64,000 nt of DNA, taken from contig CP137667.1 in the NCBI GenBank assembly GCA_037976565.1, positions 5,940,900-6,004,899 of the forward strand, written 5' to 3'. Below the pieces are notes generated by a model that saw only the letters and a list, made by a program, of their open reading frames with translations, was not told the origin of the DNA and searched no databases. The stretch comes from Mesocentrotus franciscanus (taxonomy: Eukaryota; Echinodermata; Echinoidea; Camarodonta; Strongylocentrotidae). Positions within the stretch are counted from its first letter, which is position 1; each line of letters starts with the position of its first letter. This document shows, in pieces, positions 42,901-57,900 of this stretch. Position numbers and translations under genes: made by a program.

Positions 42901-45900
42901 GAGTTGAAAGTTAAAATCACGGAAATATCATCTTTAAAGTTTCAAAAAAGAGTAAACAAACCATGAAATCAGTAGTTAGAACGATGACTTATTTTCGGAA
43001 ATTTGAAGTTTGTATTTTCGTCTTAAATTCCTCAATATTTTCCGAAGGCCCCCAAAGTAGCTGCAAATTATGAAAGGAAATTTATTAAGCTTTAAAAATA
43101 TGGTAAAATAGTAACTTGATGACTTTTAGATGGGTCAGCATCCAGCTATAAACGCACTGATGTCGATTTTACTTTTGGAGGTGAAGTCGCACACAGCGTT
43201 CGTACGCTCGGACCATCTGTCCGTACAAAATGACGTCATCTTACATTTTGCAAACTTCGTATTTGCCCTTAAAACGTCCTCTTATCCTTACAATAAGGGT
43301 ATATTCCCATTAAATCAGTATGGATACGATCACTTCTTAATAATCTTTAATTATATTTACACAAGTGCGATAATAAGTCGTCATTCCTTGTTCCTAAATA
43401 TACTTTGGTCCCATGTGTTCGATTTCGTGTATGCATTATCTCTGCCCATTGTTCCACGTCCACCTACACGTCGCTCACATTTGTCTCGCACTCTCTCTTC
43501 CGTCTCTTTCCCTTTTTTTTTTTTAAATCTATCTGTATCTCCCTTCATATTTATATATATTTTCCCCTTTTTATCTCCCACTCTCTCAAGGCCGTACGCA
43601 GTATAGGGGCAGGGGACACTTGCCCCCCAGAAATTTTCCAACCCTTTTCTTGTTTTCATTCAAAAATTCTAAAAATGCATTCTTGTCCCCCTCCCCCAAG
43701 GAAAAATTCCTGCGTGCAGCCTTGCTCTCTCTCTCTCTCTACCAACTTCTCTCTGTCTGTCTGGCTTTCTTTTTAAAAACTGTCTCACTCTCTCAATCTC
43801 TTTCTTTGTACCAACTTCACTCTCTGTATGGCTCTCTTAAAAAAAAAAACTTGTCTCTCTCTCTCTTGCTAAATTCTTCTTTTCTCCAAATTACTTGCTT
43901 TGAGTTTTCTTCTTCAGTCAGATGCATGAATTTTCTTAAACTTAAATTAGCTCATACCTACTACATCTGTTAATTGCATCAAGGCATATCTCATATTTCC
44001 ATCTTTCCACATGCACTTTCAGTAACTGTTAATACAGCGAAACAAACAAAGCCAACAACTTCAGCTTTTTTTTTTAAATACATATACATCTATGTATATT
44101 TATTAACTGTACCAAGTTACATGGCAAGGTCAATAAAAACTACTTCACAGTGGAAGCTGCAGTGTAGAATGCAAAGACATAACATTTGTACGCAAGTATC
44201 TTAAAGTTCCACGTACACCTAAACTTGCGTCAAGGTACCCTGTAGTACACGTGAAATATACAAACATCTCTCTCAAACCTTCTTCTGCATAGCTTGAGAA
44301 AAAATATCAACATGTATATTGGTTTAAAAAGAAGAAGCAGATGAGGTAGAAGCAGTTGAAGAAGAAGCAGACGGCAGAGAAGCGGGTACAGTAGAAAGAG
44401 GCATATTTATCTTCTTCTGTTTTTTGCGGTGAGGTGTCCACAACATCTTGAGTTCTGAAGGAACACACTTGCTAGCACAAGTTGGACGTCGCACATGTAT
44501 ACATTTAATTATTGCAACTTTGACATTCTCTGACAATGTCTTCTTTGCAAAGAAAATGAGATGTGGTCCATCACGCAAAAACAGGTCACGGTATGTACAA
44601 AAGCTTGAAGGCAGATCAACAAAAGCACAGTTAGAGAAAGAAGTGGTGAGAGAATAAAGCTTAAGATTGTAGAAAACACTGGCTTCGTACTAAAGCTGAC
44701 AATCCCAGCGAGGTAAAATACTTCTCCCTAGCTGTAAAGTATAAATCTGTGTAGGCACTGCTATCCCAATCCTAGAAACTCATAGACAAATTGTTGGTTC
44801 CAACGTAGATAAACACAATTTCAATATCTTCAGTAGCTACAATATTCCTCCTGATAATATGACCTCAAGGACTTAATAGTACAGCCAAGAACAAAAAAGA
44901 CTTCACTCTGCAGTTCCAAATTATCCTGAACGCCACGAAGAATTGAATCCCTATACACATGCACTTCCCCCAAAGTGAAGACAGGTCTTGGGGATACCTG
45001 TAATGTCATGATGTAAAATAGAAAGAAAATTAGAAAAATGTTAATGTCTTTTTAAAGATTATTCCATGGTTGAGCAAATACAAGTTTTATCAGTATGCTA
45101 GAACAATGCAGGTTAGGGCAAGTGTGGTACATGATGTACATCTTTGTTGCCATAATAATAATCAACGAAATTGGTTGTGGTAGTTCACGCCAGAAAGACA
45201 ATGAATACCCCTTTTATAAAAATAATACAATTGCAAGGTAGTGTAGATTTAGGCCAAATTAGGGAACAAATTTATAGCCCAAGTCACAGGAAAAATAATC
45301 TGACCCAATTCTATATTCAGAGAAAGAAATGATTGATATATTAATTCCTCATAAATTAGCCAGCTCTACCTAAGTCTGAGACAAAGTGACTAAAAATTCC
45401 TCCCAAGATCTAACGCTCCCAAGATCTAACGCTAGACTTCTACTTTAATTTTAGCAATGTTAGTCGACTCTAGCTGGCACTGCACTGGGTTGGACAGTGT
45501 GTCTGTGGAGAAGAGTACACACAATTTATTTAACAAAGGGCTACAATTAGATTGATCAAGAATCAACAATTACAATTATTCAAAATACTAAATATAATTA
45601 TTAGTGGTTACTTTCCAATTTGGAATTAGTTACCTCAATTTCAAAGGCACAATCATTCAGTTGACAATCTCTTCAAACACAGCACCATTTCTCAATTGCC
45701 ACAGAAAGATTAAATAAAGCCACTGATCAACTGATCAATTAAAACAAACTTAGAACTGAGCTGTCTGACCTGTATAATCAAGTTCAGATGGGCGAAAAAA
45801 TAGCCAAGAACACACAAATAGTGCAAATCGTGTAGACTATCCACTAGGCTAAGGCACTATCATTATCAATATATTATAGGCCTAGATCTAGGTCTACTTT

Positions 45901-48900
45901 AACAAGTATCAAGATAAATTAAACTACTTAGACTACTTCTTGCTATTTTATTTAGTTTTACTATTTCAAGTGAGATACATTTGCATAATATAATTAAGGC
46001 ACAAAACTGCAAAAGAGGCAAAGAGCTGAAGCAAGACTGGAAAAGTCGAATTCGAATGATTTATTTTTCAGTTACAGAGCAAGACATGAAATTATACATA
46101 TGGGACTAGACTCTACAATCAATTCGTGCACGATCAGACAAATAAGAGTCGAAAATTCTCGTTTACGCGAAGGTCACGTGACACTTCATGCACAAAGAGA
46201 ACATCGCAAAACAACAATTTTCGGAATTTTCATCGACTTTGGATGAAATTTTGATCGCTTTGTTTATTTTGGAGCCCAAACGAGTTTGGTATCAGAATTT
46301 CTGTCAGAATCTCATCTATTCAAAGAGCTGAAATTTAACGTCATCAGATTTGTAGATGGGTCAGGATCCAGCAAAGGATCAGTGCATGCAAAATCAACTT
46401 CTTGATATAGCAGCTTCTTTTATCCTCCGTATCTTTGTCAAATAATGTCAGATTTAGCTCAAAAAAACAAACAATGATTCGTTATTTAGGGTACTGCAAG
46501 ACTTACCCAGTCATGGCTCCGGTTGCGGAATCATTTCTGCACAATCGCAGTCGACGTTCGGAGAGTCATTCTCTCGTAAAATCTCGTAGTGCGCGAGACA
46601 AGCCGAGAGCTTGTGAGAGACGTAGAATAAAATTGTTTCGTTTTGCTCATTAGCATATGCCGCTGCGTACGGACTATTTATAGTCACTTTTTGTATTGTG
46701 CGTACAGTATTTACATGTATAGCATGCACAGTCTCTAATGTGACCATTGCCTACGTAATAGTATGACATTTCAGATAAACTCCCACCCCATATTCAAAAT
46801 GCCCCATCCATTGAATCTTTCAAAACCCTTCTCAAAACCCACCTTTTTAATCAGTTATAGCATACTGGAGGCGCACACAAGTAGTTAATGTATTGAATTG
46901 TATTGTATGTATTAGTAATTTTTGTTGTTGTTATTTTTTGTTGCTTTTAAGCAATTGAACATGTGGAATAATTATACTTAGTTAGACAGTACCACCTGTG
47001 CGCTTAGAAACGCCTGTATAAAGCGCCCTATAAATGTAATTATTATTATTATTATTTTCCATGTTTACAACATTATTCCCATATTAATGAAGGGGATGTT
47101 CCTGTCTTTTAAAAACTTCACTTACACTTGTAGCCTTGATTTGGACGTCATCATTTTGCATTCAATGAAATCGAAATCAGGTTAATTTGCATGTATTAAT
47201 CAAGTTCAGTTCACACAACTTTAAACAAAATTATCCCGACTCAATTTTTACTTAGTTTGTTTATGTATGATAAACTTCATATAGAAAGAGACTGAAGCAC
47301 TGACCATGACATTCAGTTTAAAGATACATTCATTATTACAATGGCAGGAAGAAGGGCTTAAAGACACTGTGTCCCTTTTGCTGCCAACATCAAATTCTGT
47401 AGAACTTTGCAGGACTTATGAATACATCATGTATGTCCATCATGTATATCTGTGAAACTAAAACGTTGGCAGTGTCCTAATATTCAAATTATGCAAGGAA
47501 ACCCGTTTACTTGCTAGACTTCACTGTCAGACACTATTGAGTGACTGACTGGCTTTTTCTTCTTTGGTAATAACATACATAAAATGAGCTGTAAAGGGTA
47601 CATGAGCATTTGTCTACATCAATAACCCACTTCTTGTAATGGCCAAAATTAAACTGATTGAATCTTTGCGCAGCACAAAACGTACGACCATTCGGTAAAA
47701 TGGTCTAAAAATGAGACTATCAGCACTTTTTAGCACGTAGCACTAACGTCGATTTGACAACTAATAGTCCTTATTTTCCCACTTAAAGACATTTTCAAGC
47801 CCCCTTTTGGGGGAAGTTCTAAATAAGTATTATCTTTCAAATGCCGTTGGAATTTAACCTTTTCATTAGTTTGGCCTGCAAATGGGACATGGTACCTTTA
47901 ATATGCTTCTTCATGATCATTGGTGTATCTTGACTTGTCTTTTCTCTTGACAATTTAAAAGTGGTTAAAGGGCAATCCTACCGTTGTAATAAACTGATTT
48001 GTATGAAAGCAGAAAGTAAGATAACAAAATTTGCGAAAGTTTGAAATGAATCAGGCCAATAATAACAAAAAAGTTATGAATATTTGAAACATCAAATCAC
48101 CATGACTACATAAATCTCATATTGGCAGTTTGGTCAGTGTGACGTAGTCGCGGAAAACTCTCCCGTTTGTCGTGTACAAAAATATCATTGACTTACTAAA
48201 CATTTTCATTGATTTTTTCTCCTAAGTGCCTTCTCCATCAGGGCACTACTCAAAATATATTATGGATAGCATATAATTATAGGTTCTATAAAGAAAAAAC
48301 ACCCTCCTAAGTCATACACTTTTTAGGTGAAAATTAAAATTTTAGTCATTTTTGTAATTGAAACAATTTGTTTTATTTTTGTTTGGATTTCCTCTACATT
48401 AGTTTGCACTCTTACTCTGATATCCTGATTCAAAGTAAAGTTAGTTCAACGCAGTACTACATAGTACAAGAAACAAACAAAAAAACGCAAACGTTTTTCT
48501 TATGATCATGATAATTGTAATTTTGACACAGAAGCCTGAAGTTTCGTTAAAGAATATCTCCAGGGAAGGACTGAATGTTTGTGACATAGATTTTTGCTTA
48601 ATAGCTCAGTTGATAATCAACATTTCATCAATTAGATTTCCATTATTTGGTTTAATGTGGTATAATGTAGCACCAAAATTACGAAGATAGCTTGAGGAAA
48701 TATGTTATAATTGTATTACTCATTATTATACAATATCTGATTGTTTGTGCAAATTCAGATTCATTTGGGAAAACACGCAACAACCGTGCACAGTGTGGGT
48801 GAGCTGCATCTAAAAGCTACTCACGTACTCTTTTATCTCAATTTGTATTTCTTTCATTCTCACCTAATCACTTCCGTTCTCCTTCTCTGTCCATTTTTTC

Positions 48901-51900
48901 TCTCTGTATGTGTTGTGGGGGGGTACTTTTGTGTGTGTAATTGTAAGGGGTATAAAAGGCGACCGCCCCACCCTCCCTGGCTCCGCGTCTGTTTCTCTGG
49001 AGGCAGATCGGTTAGATCTATGTTTGGTTTGATTTGTATTATTATATCTTTGAATGTAAACCATGTATATCTAATAAATCCTCTGATGAGGCAAAGAAAA
49101 AAAATTTGTTTGGTTTCATCCACGATTTTGTTTTGTTGCTACAGTGGCTAATGATGTGATAATGGAGCCATGTGACCCCTTTTAGTACACAGACGGCTCC
49201 AACATAGAAATTGTGTTCACCTTAATTTTCATGCGGATTCCTAAGTAAAATTTAATGCTAAAAACGATGCCACCGACTCATTTTTGGAAATCGGTGCCCA
49301 AAGTGTCAAAATTGTATGTTTAAGGGGCTCACCAGTGTATTTATGCATTTATTGTATTTATTTATATAATGTATTTATTCTAGAACAAATAGTTTTGCTG
49401 AACATGTTCGTTTAGTGTAGAAAATCAACCATTAATAATACAGTGGATTATGGTATTGTTTAAGACCTACAGAAGACCACAGGGGCTCTGGAGTTGCTCC
49501 AAAAGGGCCCAAAGGACTAGCAACTCTAGACACTCAGGGCTGCATTAAACTATTTTCTGGGGTACTCGGATAACAGTAAATCTGTATTTTGGTATTAAAA
49601 TGCAACTAGACTTGAATTCGTCACTGACGAATTAGGTGATACGTATGCTTATGTTTTACATAATGAAGAATGCATTTTCACGATTTCATATTACTTATAA
49701 AACGCTCCTCCCATTATGATCTACCCAGTTGTCAAATTTCACAGGTGTAGCATTGATCATTATGGATCTACATGTATGGAAGATAGATTGAGACAATATG
49801 ACCATTGAGTCATTGACCCTGTACAAAAGGCAGTTACAATCTTGACATAATGAAGAATGCACTTTCACAATTTCATCCTATTTCATGAAATGCTCCACAC
49901 GTCATGTTCTGCCTATATTTCAAGTTTCAGCTTAGTATCAACGGATCCACAATAGGAGGGAACCCACTAAAGGTTAATTGATAAAATGGTTTTACCCGAA
50001 ATAAAATTGCACCCACCATAAATAAATTATGAATTTAGCGCTCTTTAGAACTAAACACTAATGTTGATCCATTTGGCGTACGCTTCTATGGGCGCTTGTG
50101 CCTTTGGTACAAGCCGCCATGAAACCCATTAAAACACGAGAGGGCTCACTTTTGCAGGACATTTAAAATTCTTTGGTAACGCACGCTTACGAGCGCGTTT
50201 AGAGAGACATGCACGTGGGCAAAAATATTGACCCATCACCTCAGCATGATTGATGCCAAATTTGAATTGAAATTGATATTACTTGGCTGAGACACGACCA
50301 TTAAAGTACCAGAGCGAAGGTTTTAAAATGCTTTTATCCTTAATAATGTTGGTATCATTGCAAAGGTAATGTTACAACCTTTCTAATAATTCATATTTAC
50401 TTTTCAAAAATTGTTACAGAATTGACTAATCTGCTATCAAAAATGATGAATTTGCTACTCGTTTTGTCCGCCCTCGATCAGCCCGCTGTTCGCTGGTACG
50501 ATGTGTGACGTAATAGGTTGGGCACATGAGCGAGAGTGCTCCCAAGCCCCCTCACATAGCTCTGTCCGCTGCATGCATTATACGTATACGAAAGCCACCC
50601 GAACGCGAAATATCCTATTACAAACTTGCTACATGATAGTACTGCACTGCACTCAGTGCACATGCACTGCGAATTTTAAATCATGACCATTATTTGAACA
50701 ATTGATGAATATTTATTTGATTTTTGTATGTTTAAGTAGGCTATCTCCACGCCGGAGTTACGGGTCAAAAATGGATACGAAAGTACACTAGCGCCATGAA
50801 ATGCCCAAGGTAGAGCTGGCTGAGCTGCTGCGCCGCACCGGCCCCGCTGAACTGGCGATCGATCCGTCATGCACTGGGGTGACTGGGCGAGACATTTTCT
50901 CATTTTTAGAAAGTGTAGGGCTATTTTGGCAAATTTCTTAGATAAAAAATTCAAAAAAGAATAGATGTGAGGTTATATCTTGCGAATACCAATTAAATAT
51001 ATGCACCATAAATGGAACTGCACGACATCATAAAAATGCAAAGCCAAAGGGACCCTCGCGATTCACTCATTATCATGGTCTCCGTATGTAACACTCAACA
51101 GCAAAGCTTCACAGCAAATTACACAAAACGGAAGAATATTTGGACAAATCGATCTGCACGATTCACCCCCTCGTATTAAATTACAAAATTTGCAATAATA
51201 AAATGTAATTACATGATTTCGAGATATTGTTATTCCACTTTCATCAAAGCTGGCCTAGGTATGAATCATTAGAAGTGTGGATAATGTATACTGAATGCAA
51301 AATACCGCACGCGAGCTGAGCGAGAGCCGAGCTAGAGGCCTAGGAATTTTGATCGTGCCCAACTTCTGACGTCATAAGTCTGTACTCCGTAATTTTATTT
51401 TTCAAGCCAGGAAAAATAGTTCTGAGAAGGGTCTTGGAAAAAGCATCTTATCGCGTTTCATTTATATTTATAATACTGTAGAGCAGATGATTTGTGTTCA
51501 TATTGGTGTAAGCTTTCAGTACATGTATAATTTGTCCATTTTGTGACATTTTGTGACATTTCTTCGCTTAGCTACTTTAACGAGTAATGACATTTCACAT
51601 AATGACGTCATGATGGCTTCACGATGCCCTGGCGTCGCTGATAAGTTACGCAGTTCTAAGTTGAAATAGGATCTATCTTGAGGCCAAGTTTCATGACATT
51701 GGCTTTATCCATTCTAGAAATATCCTGCGAACAAATTCATGGAAGAATAAAGACAAATCTTGATGAAATCAAGAGGTGATACGTACCGTAGGTATCACCG
51801 AATTATACATTATGGTTATGAGGCTATAATAGCCAAATATATATCACAGGTACTCAAATTCGATTTTAAGTGCCCAATGTAACACTGCCTTCCAGGTGCC

Positions 51901-54900
51901 CCAAAATGATGTAATGTTGGTTAAATAAACCAGTGCCTTTAGTATAAAACACTTAAAGATGTATGTACATGTAGAAAGAAAATATATTATCTAATACCAC
52001 AGTTAGATACGTTTGAATAAAAAATGTTACATATTAGGCTATCAACATTTAGGCACCTTATAGATTAAAATTTGGGAAACCAAAAATTTTATATGCAAAT
52101 CTTCTATCTAAATATTTAGTTTTACTATCCTTGAATGAATATGAGGCTTTTTTTATATATGATTTTAAGATTAAAAACTATGTTCATTTGTATTAAATGA
52201 TTGAGCAGTCTGTACATAAAGAAAATAAAACCTGAAATGTATTTTGTAAATTCGAAATTACAGATTATTTTTTTTCACTTCGAATCCACATTGATCTACA
52301 TGTACTTTCAACTTAAGTAAACAAATTGCCTGATGCTAATGACTTTTTTTTTTACTGATAATTAGAATATAATATGTGTCTGTCTGTGTGTGTGCGAATT
52401 TCCGACACATGATGTGTGAACTGTAAGGTCTGCACGGAAACCTGATCCTGATGACTATAACGGCTTCTATACGAAAAGTAATAAAGAACGGGCTCAATAT
52501 AATGCTTTTAACTCCAGGTCTTAGGATTATAAACTTGATCGGTTGATCATGTATGTACGTGTAACGTATAATGTCTGCTGACTTATTATTTTTTTAAGAT
52601 CGAACAGATTTGTTTTTCAAGTTGATAAATGTACTTACCCGTATGCCCATTTTCTTTCTTTTTTTCTCTAGACATGATTCGCGCAACAGAAGACGAAGGC
52701 ATGCAACTGGAAATAGGCACCTCAGGAACAATCCCATGTGGCCAAGTGGAAAATGATCCTGAGGTTCGTCTAGTACAGTGGTACAAGAGCAAGAACATTG
52801 ATGCATTTGTAAACGGTGATCCCAGTCTGGCATCGTGGGCAGACGGAGCAACTAGAAACCAGCCGAACTACCACATGGAAAATACCACTTTCTCCTTGGT
52901 CATTGAGAAGGCTACGTGGGAAGACGAAGGTCTCTATAAGTGCTCCGTGCTACGTGGAGACTTGCACATTGAGTCAAAATACTACACCCGTACGGTTATG
53001 TATGGTGAGTGTCATTTTTGTTACAGGGCAATTGAGTGAAAGCAACTAAAAAAATCAGGGCCCCAGATTGGTGAACGTTTAAACAATATCGGATAATGAT
53101 CAAGAATGTCATGAATGTAAAGAAATCACGATCACTAAAAATGTACATATACATGCACGTCAGTCCCTAATCAATGAATTAGTCATTCGACTGAGATTCA
53201 TGTATTCATGTTCACATTATGGTATTGCTGTAAAGAAAATAGATATCCCGCTTTAATACAACTGAATTACTGAAATCAAACATTTATTTTCCATTCGGTT
53301 CACAAATCAATTTACAAAAAGAAATGATCATAGACAGTTACGGTAATGGTAAAATACATTTAAAACAGCTTTAGTTTGGTAAGTTAATAGACAAGACATA
53401 GCGAGAGAGTAGAAGAGGACCAAATGTAGGTAGCGGAGGAGGCGCAGAGTAGTGAAGAAAAGAGAGAAAGAGAGAAAGAGAGAAAGTCAACATCAGATGG
53501 CAGATGATACCGGTAGTAAAACGGGGGAAATACAATGTCACACACGGAACAATCAGTGCAAGAAGTTTCAAAGTTTCTGAGGTGAGTGGAAAACCCAAGA
53601 CCTGGGGTCTCAGGGCTCTGTATAAAAGAATTATATTGATTTTCTCATCATTCTCATGAAGCACATTCGCTGATTGCACTTTTTGCTTAGCATATTAACA
53701 GTAGATGACTAGACGAGTGAATTACACACCATTGTTCCCTAAAATACTTAAAATTATCAACTCACCCACGGATAGTAATCGCAGGTCTTAATTGTGAATA
53801 CATTACTTTACCAATATTGAAGACTATTCTCTGTTTTTCTATCATTTGAAAATTTGAGAATTTCACCTTCGATATGCACCAGATAGCTCCATTTTAGTGT
53901 ACAAATTGTAAAAGCTTCGTGGTGTGGGAGTGGGGACCCTGGCGCCGCCCCCGTATGACAGCTAGCATGAACACACAAAACAAATTAAACTGAACAGTTC
54001 ATGCACTTCCATCACTGTAAACAAAAAAAGACAATGTACACTCACGTCATATGACGTCACAAAGGAAAAATTACGTGGACAAATCCCCCTGAGCGCTGCC
54101 AATTATCCCTAGATTTGTCTAAGGATATCTGTCTAAGAGGCTGTTCACACCGCAAGGGGGGACCGTGGGCGGACCGTGGATCGCGCTATCGTAGCGCGAC
54201 CCACGGTCCGCCCATTGGCATTCGCCGGATTCACACCGCAGTGAGATAGCGCGGTCTATCGTAGCACCCCCTTTTTTGAGAGGTCCTGTTGCCATGACGC
54301 GTGACGTCATGAGGTCAGAGCGGTCAAAGATTTCGCGCGCTATTACGAACCCGTAGTTGAGAGCTCGACACTATGAACATACAGTTCCTCATTCTACCCT
54401 CAACAATTGCTGTGGTCGACAAAGGAACATCCTTCACTGCTATTGTGTAAAAATGTGTAGAACAGGTGTCACATGCATATTCACCTGTTCTACTTATTTT
54501 TTACATAATAGCAGTGAAGGGATGTTCCTTTGTCGACCACAGCAATTTTTGAGGGTAGAATGAGGACCTGTATATTTTGTCCTCTTTCTTTGTCCGTCAT
54601 GTTCATAGTGCGATATCGCTGTACCTATATGCTAGCCGGCCTACGTTTATTTCATGGCGTTGTAGTTACATTGTGCATGTATTTCTTTGATTTAACTAGA
54701 CTCTTGTATTTTAATCAGACAGATAAATGTTCAAATTAAAAATCGAGGCCCTCGGGTTGTAGCAAACATGTTTTGCAATGTATGGGACCGAGCCCTTCGT
54801 TATTCTTTCTGGTGATAATTCCTCCCTATAGATTCTACACCATATCTGCTAACCCACGAAAAACAGCGTAAAAAGTAAGTTTAGTAAAGTCAGGTCCCAC

Positions 54901-57900
54901 ATTACTTACTATATTTCTATTTTCATGATGTTCCGACGCGTTTTACTCCATAAAATTAGGAGTGTTGAGTTGTACCGATTCAGATTCAGATCGCAACAAA
55001 ATAGAATGAGTATAAAATTCCCCGCGTGTAGAACGATGACTTCCGGCGTGCTATCGTAGCTCGGGTTCACACCGGCAGAGATAGCGCGGTCTAGCGCACG
55101 CTAGACCGCGCTATCTCTCGTGGACCACCCCCAAGAGGTGGTCCAGTGGCACGCCGTTTTGGCTCGCCGTGGCTCGCTGTTGGGCGGACCGAAACGACGC
55201 TGTACCTTCCACACCGCAGAGATAGCGCGGTCTAGCGCGCGCTAGACCGCGCTATCTCTGCCGGTGTGAACAGCCTCTAACTGACGTCACTGCCAATTAT
55301 CCCTGTCACACCGGCTTGAAAAGACATGGTATTATGGTACACGTGTACTCGGGCGAGCCATATTTATAGATCTAGTCTACTGTTACTAGGTATAACGATT
55401 AGCGGACTTTTGAAAACCCTACTATTATCTAATTCACTTACTTTAATTTTCAGATTAAGGATATAGTTGTAGACTTTAAAACGGTTCAAAACTATCATAA
55501 ACATTCACAAACTTTCTCAAACAATTACTCGCGCACACTCGTTATTTGCATGGCTGGCCGGTCGCGATGTACAATCGATCGAGCTGGCTGCTCTACATAG
55601 GGTGACGTCATCACGTTAGCGGCTTATTTGTCATCGGCTTACCAAAAATTCAGAGGGGGCTGAAAATGAAGTCTTTCTATGTTTATTGTTCAATAACGAT
55701 ATGAAACATAAGTTTTATGTTTATGTTTTTGTATTCTACGTCGATTCATCTTTCCTTTGATGTATAGTTGTATTTTCATCGGAGAAGGTCTTTAACCTTA
55801 AACTCGAGCGAAAATTATAGAAGTTGATTAAAATTGACAACAAATCAACCCACTCGATACCCCGAAAACAATCGTAATACAGCTCTATTTTTCAGTGACT
55901 TCACGGTGTGAACAATGGGCCGCTCAGCTGATCCGATTGACGACTGTGCGCGATTTAGTTTGTCTGCAAATCACATGTATTATATTGAGTATTGAGTAAC
56001 ATAAAAATCAAACAAACATTTGTAGAATGTATAATTTATTGGGTGTATCTCATTAAAATTGCCTAAAATAAAGGAAATATCACCACTGGCGGTGATTATA
56101 CAAACTACGTTAAACTCGTATCTAAAAATTGTAATGGGCATCCAACATTTTCCCAAATGTGTTATGTAGGGTAGTTCACACCCTGACGTCACCGTTATCG
56201 CATGTGTTTTATCAATGTCATTTCACTTTGTGAATGGGTTCTCGAAAGGGTCTCAAAATTGCATTTAATGTATTCCTCACACTAGTGAGGGCTTAAAGTA
56301 GTTTACTCTTTTTCTTAAGGTTCTCAGCAATCTGTAGAGGTATAATTTACCTACTTTCAATATTTCTATGAACCTTCTCTTCAAGGTGATGTCGGTCACA
56401 CCACTCTGCAAACTTGCTTACAGTAGAGACATATTTTCACTTGTATTGTCAGTCATAAAATCTAAAAGTACCGTATCATCTGCATACTAGATAATTTGGC
56501 AGCTTGAGGAAGAGATTACACATGGAGTTACTAGTAGAAATAGAAAAGAGAACAGGAGAGATGATATACCCCTGATGAGTTCCTATGTTCAGGGTTATAA
56601 CTTCTACCAAATATAATGCACTAAACAGACATATCTGTTAGAGAATGAATTATTGTACAAGGAGGTACATCTCTAACGATAGCGATGCATGCAGGAATTT
56701 CAATACCTCGGACTCATTCTCATGCTCATATCTTCCAATATCAACAAACAACATGAACACTGAAATGAGCCATTTTCTAATAAGAAATAAAACAGGCTTT
56801 CCTTTGATACAAAATGAAATAAGCCATTACTAACATAGGAATCCAACAGATATTTTCAGTAGAACTCACTTTTCTTAACATTTTTGGTAGTAAATAGTAG
56901 TGTCAAATGTTCATGTCGCTCAGGAAGTTTGATTTTCGTTATTTTTTTTCTTCTTTGTTTTCGTTTTCTTTCGATTTTGTAAAGCTCTGCCTCAAAAGGG
57001 CCCGATAATAACTTTGGACACTGCTTTTAATCGTATTAATTGCACTGTTGAGCACGTGAAGCCAGTGATTCACCCGGTGTTCGATTTCGACTACAGTCAT
57101 GCCAATACTGAGAAATATGAAGTCCTGCATGAAGACGGAACATACACGACATCGCTCAGTTGCACACTCCCTCAGAACGAGAGTGTATCACAAGTGGATT
57201 GTTCCTTTTCCTACTTACACTACCAACGAGTACGATCGTTAGATTTGCCTGATATCACCACTGACAGCCTGATGGAAAATAAAACAACTACAATGTCACC
57301 AACGGCCACATATGTGACGTTTGCAGGTGAGATACACCATACGTTCCTTTCCTCCATCATAAAGAAATTGAGAGCAGCAAATGGATATATATCACCAGAA
57401 AACTGAATAAAGAAATACCTAAAGTGCTTATTTTTATCAATTTGTTAATTTTATTTTATATACAAATGTATATATATATATATATGACGCATGTATTCTA
57501 AATCGTTCATCTTTCTTTGACCAAGAAGGGTGGTATACAGGCATGGTGGTATATTGTATTTATTCAGGATTGTACAAATGGCACTCGATATTTTAGCATT
57601 ATATAATTCAATCGTCTTCCAGTTGTAATATCTTCGTTAAATTCAACACGCTCATAGATGTACATTATTTCTTTTTCCTTTTTTCAGGCGATGGATGTCC
57701 AACAACTGACCACACCAATATCATTATCGCGGGGATAGCCATAGTTTTGTTGACAGTGACCAACGTCATAACGTTCATCATATGGAGTAAGTACAGACAT
57801 TATATTTTCACACACCAAAACATTTTAGTTATGCTTGTGTGCCTGAGCACGCGTGTGTGTGGTTTTGTTTGGTTCTTGTTGCTTTCAAGGCTAAGGACTT

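Larger units (their letters stand above)
54137..55277. mobile_element. Highly palindromic PIF/Harbinger-like MITE, 1141 bp
   Basis: Terminal inverted repeats GAGGCTGTTCACACCG ... CGGTGTGAACAGCCTC are flanked by TAA on both sides (54134-54136 and 55278-55280), the TSD size and type of PIF/Harbinger elements. Inside are several GC-rich palindromes of the GATAGCGCGGTCTA type, including a perfect 46-bp one at 55216-55261, a near-perfect 42-bp one at 55077-55118, and another at about 54168-54213. There is also a separate 81-bp-arm hairpin at 54388-54564. No transposase. Family assignment is inferred from the TSD. Confidence 0.75.

Noticed and set aside
43130..43606. Open frame of 158 codons on the + strand
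   Set aside because: Its second half is low-complexity sequence from CT-rich DNA, there is no domain or splice context, and it lies inside intron 1 across microsatellite and MITE-like DNA.
48741..49151. Open frame of 136 codons with hydrophobic stretches
   Set aside because: No good start codon, no recognisable domain, opposite-strand open frames of similar length overlap it, and it lies in an intron with G/T-rich low-complexity sequence.
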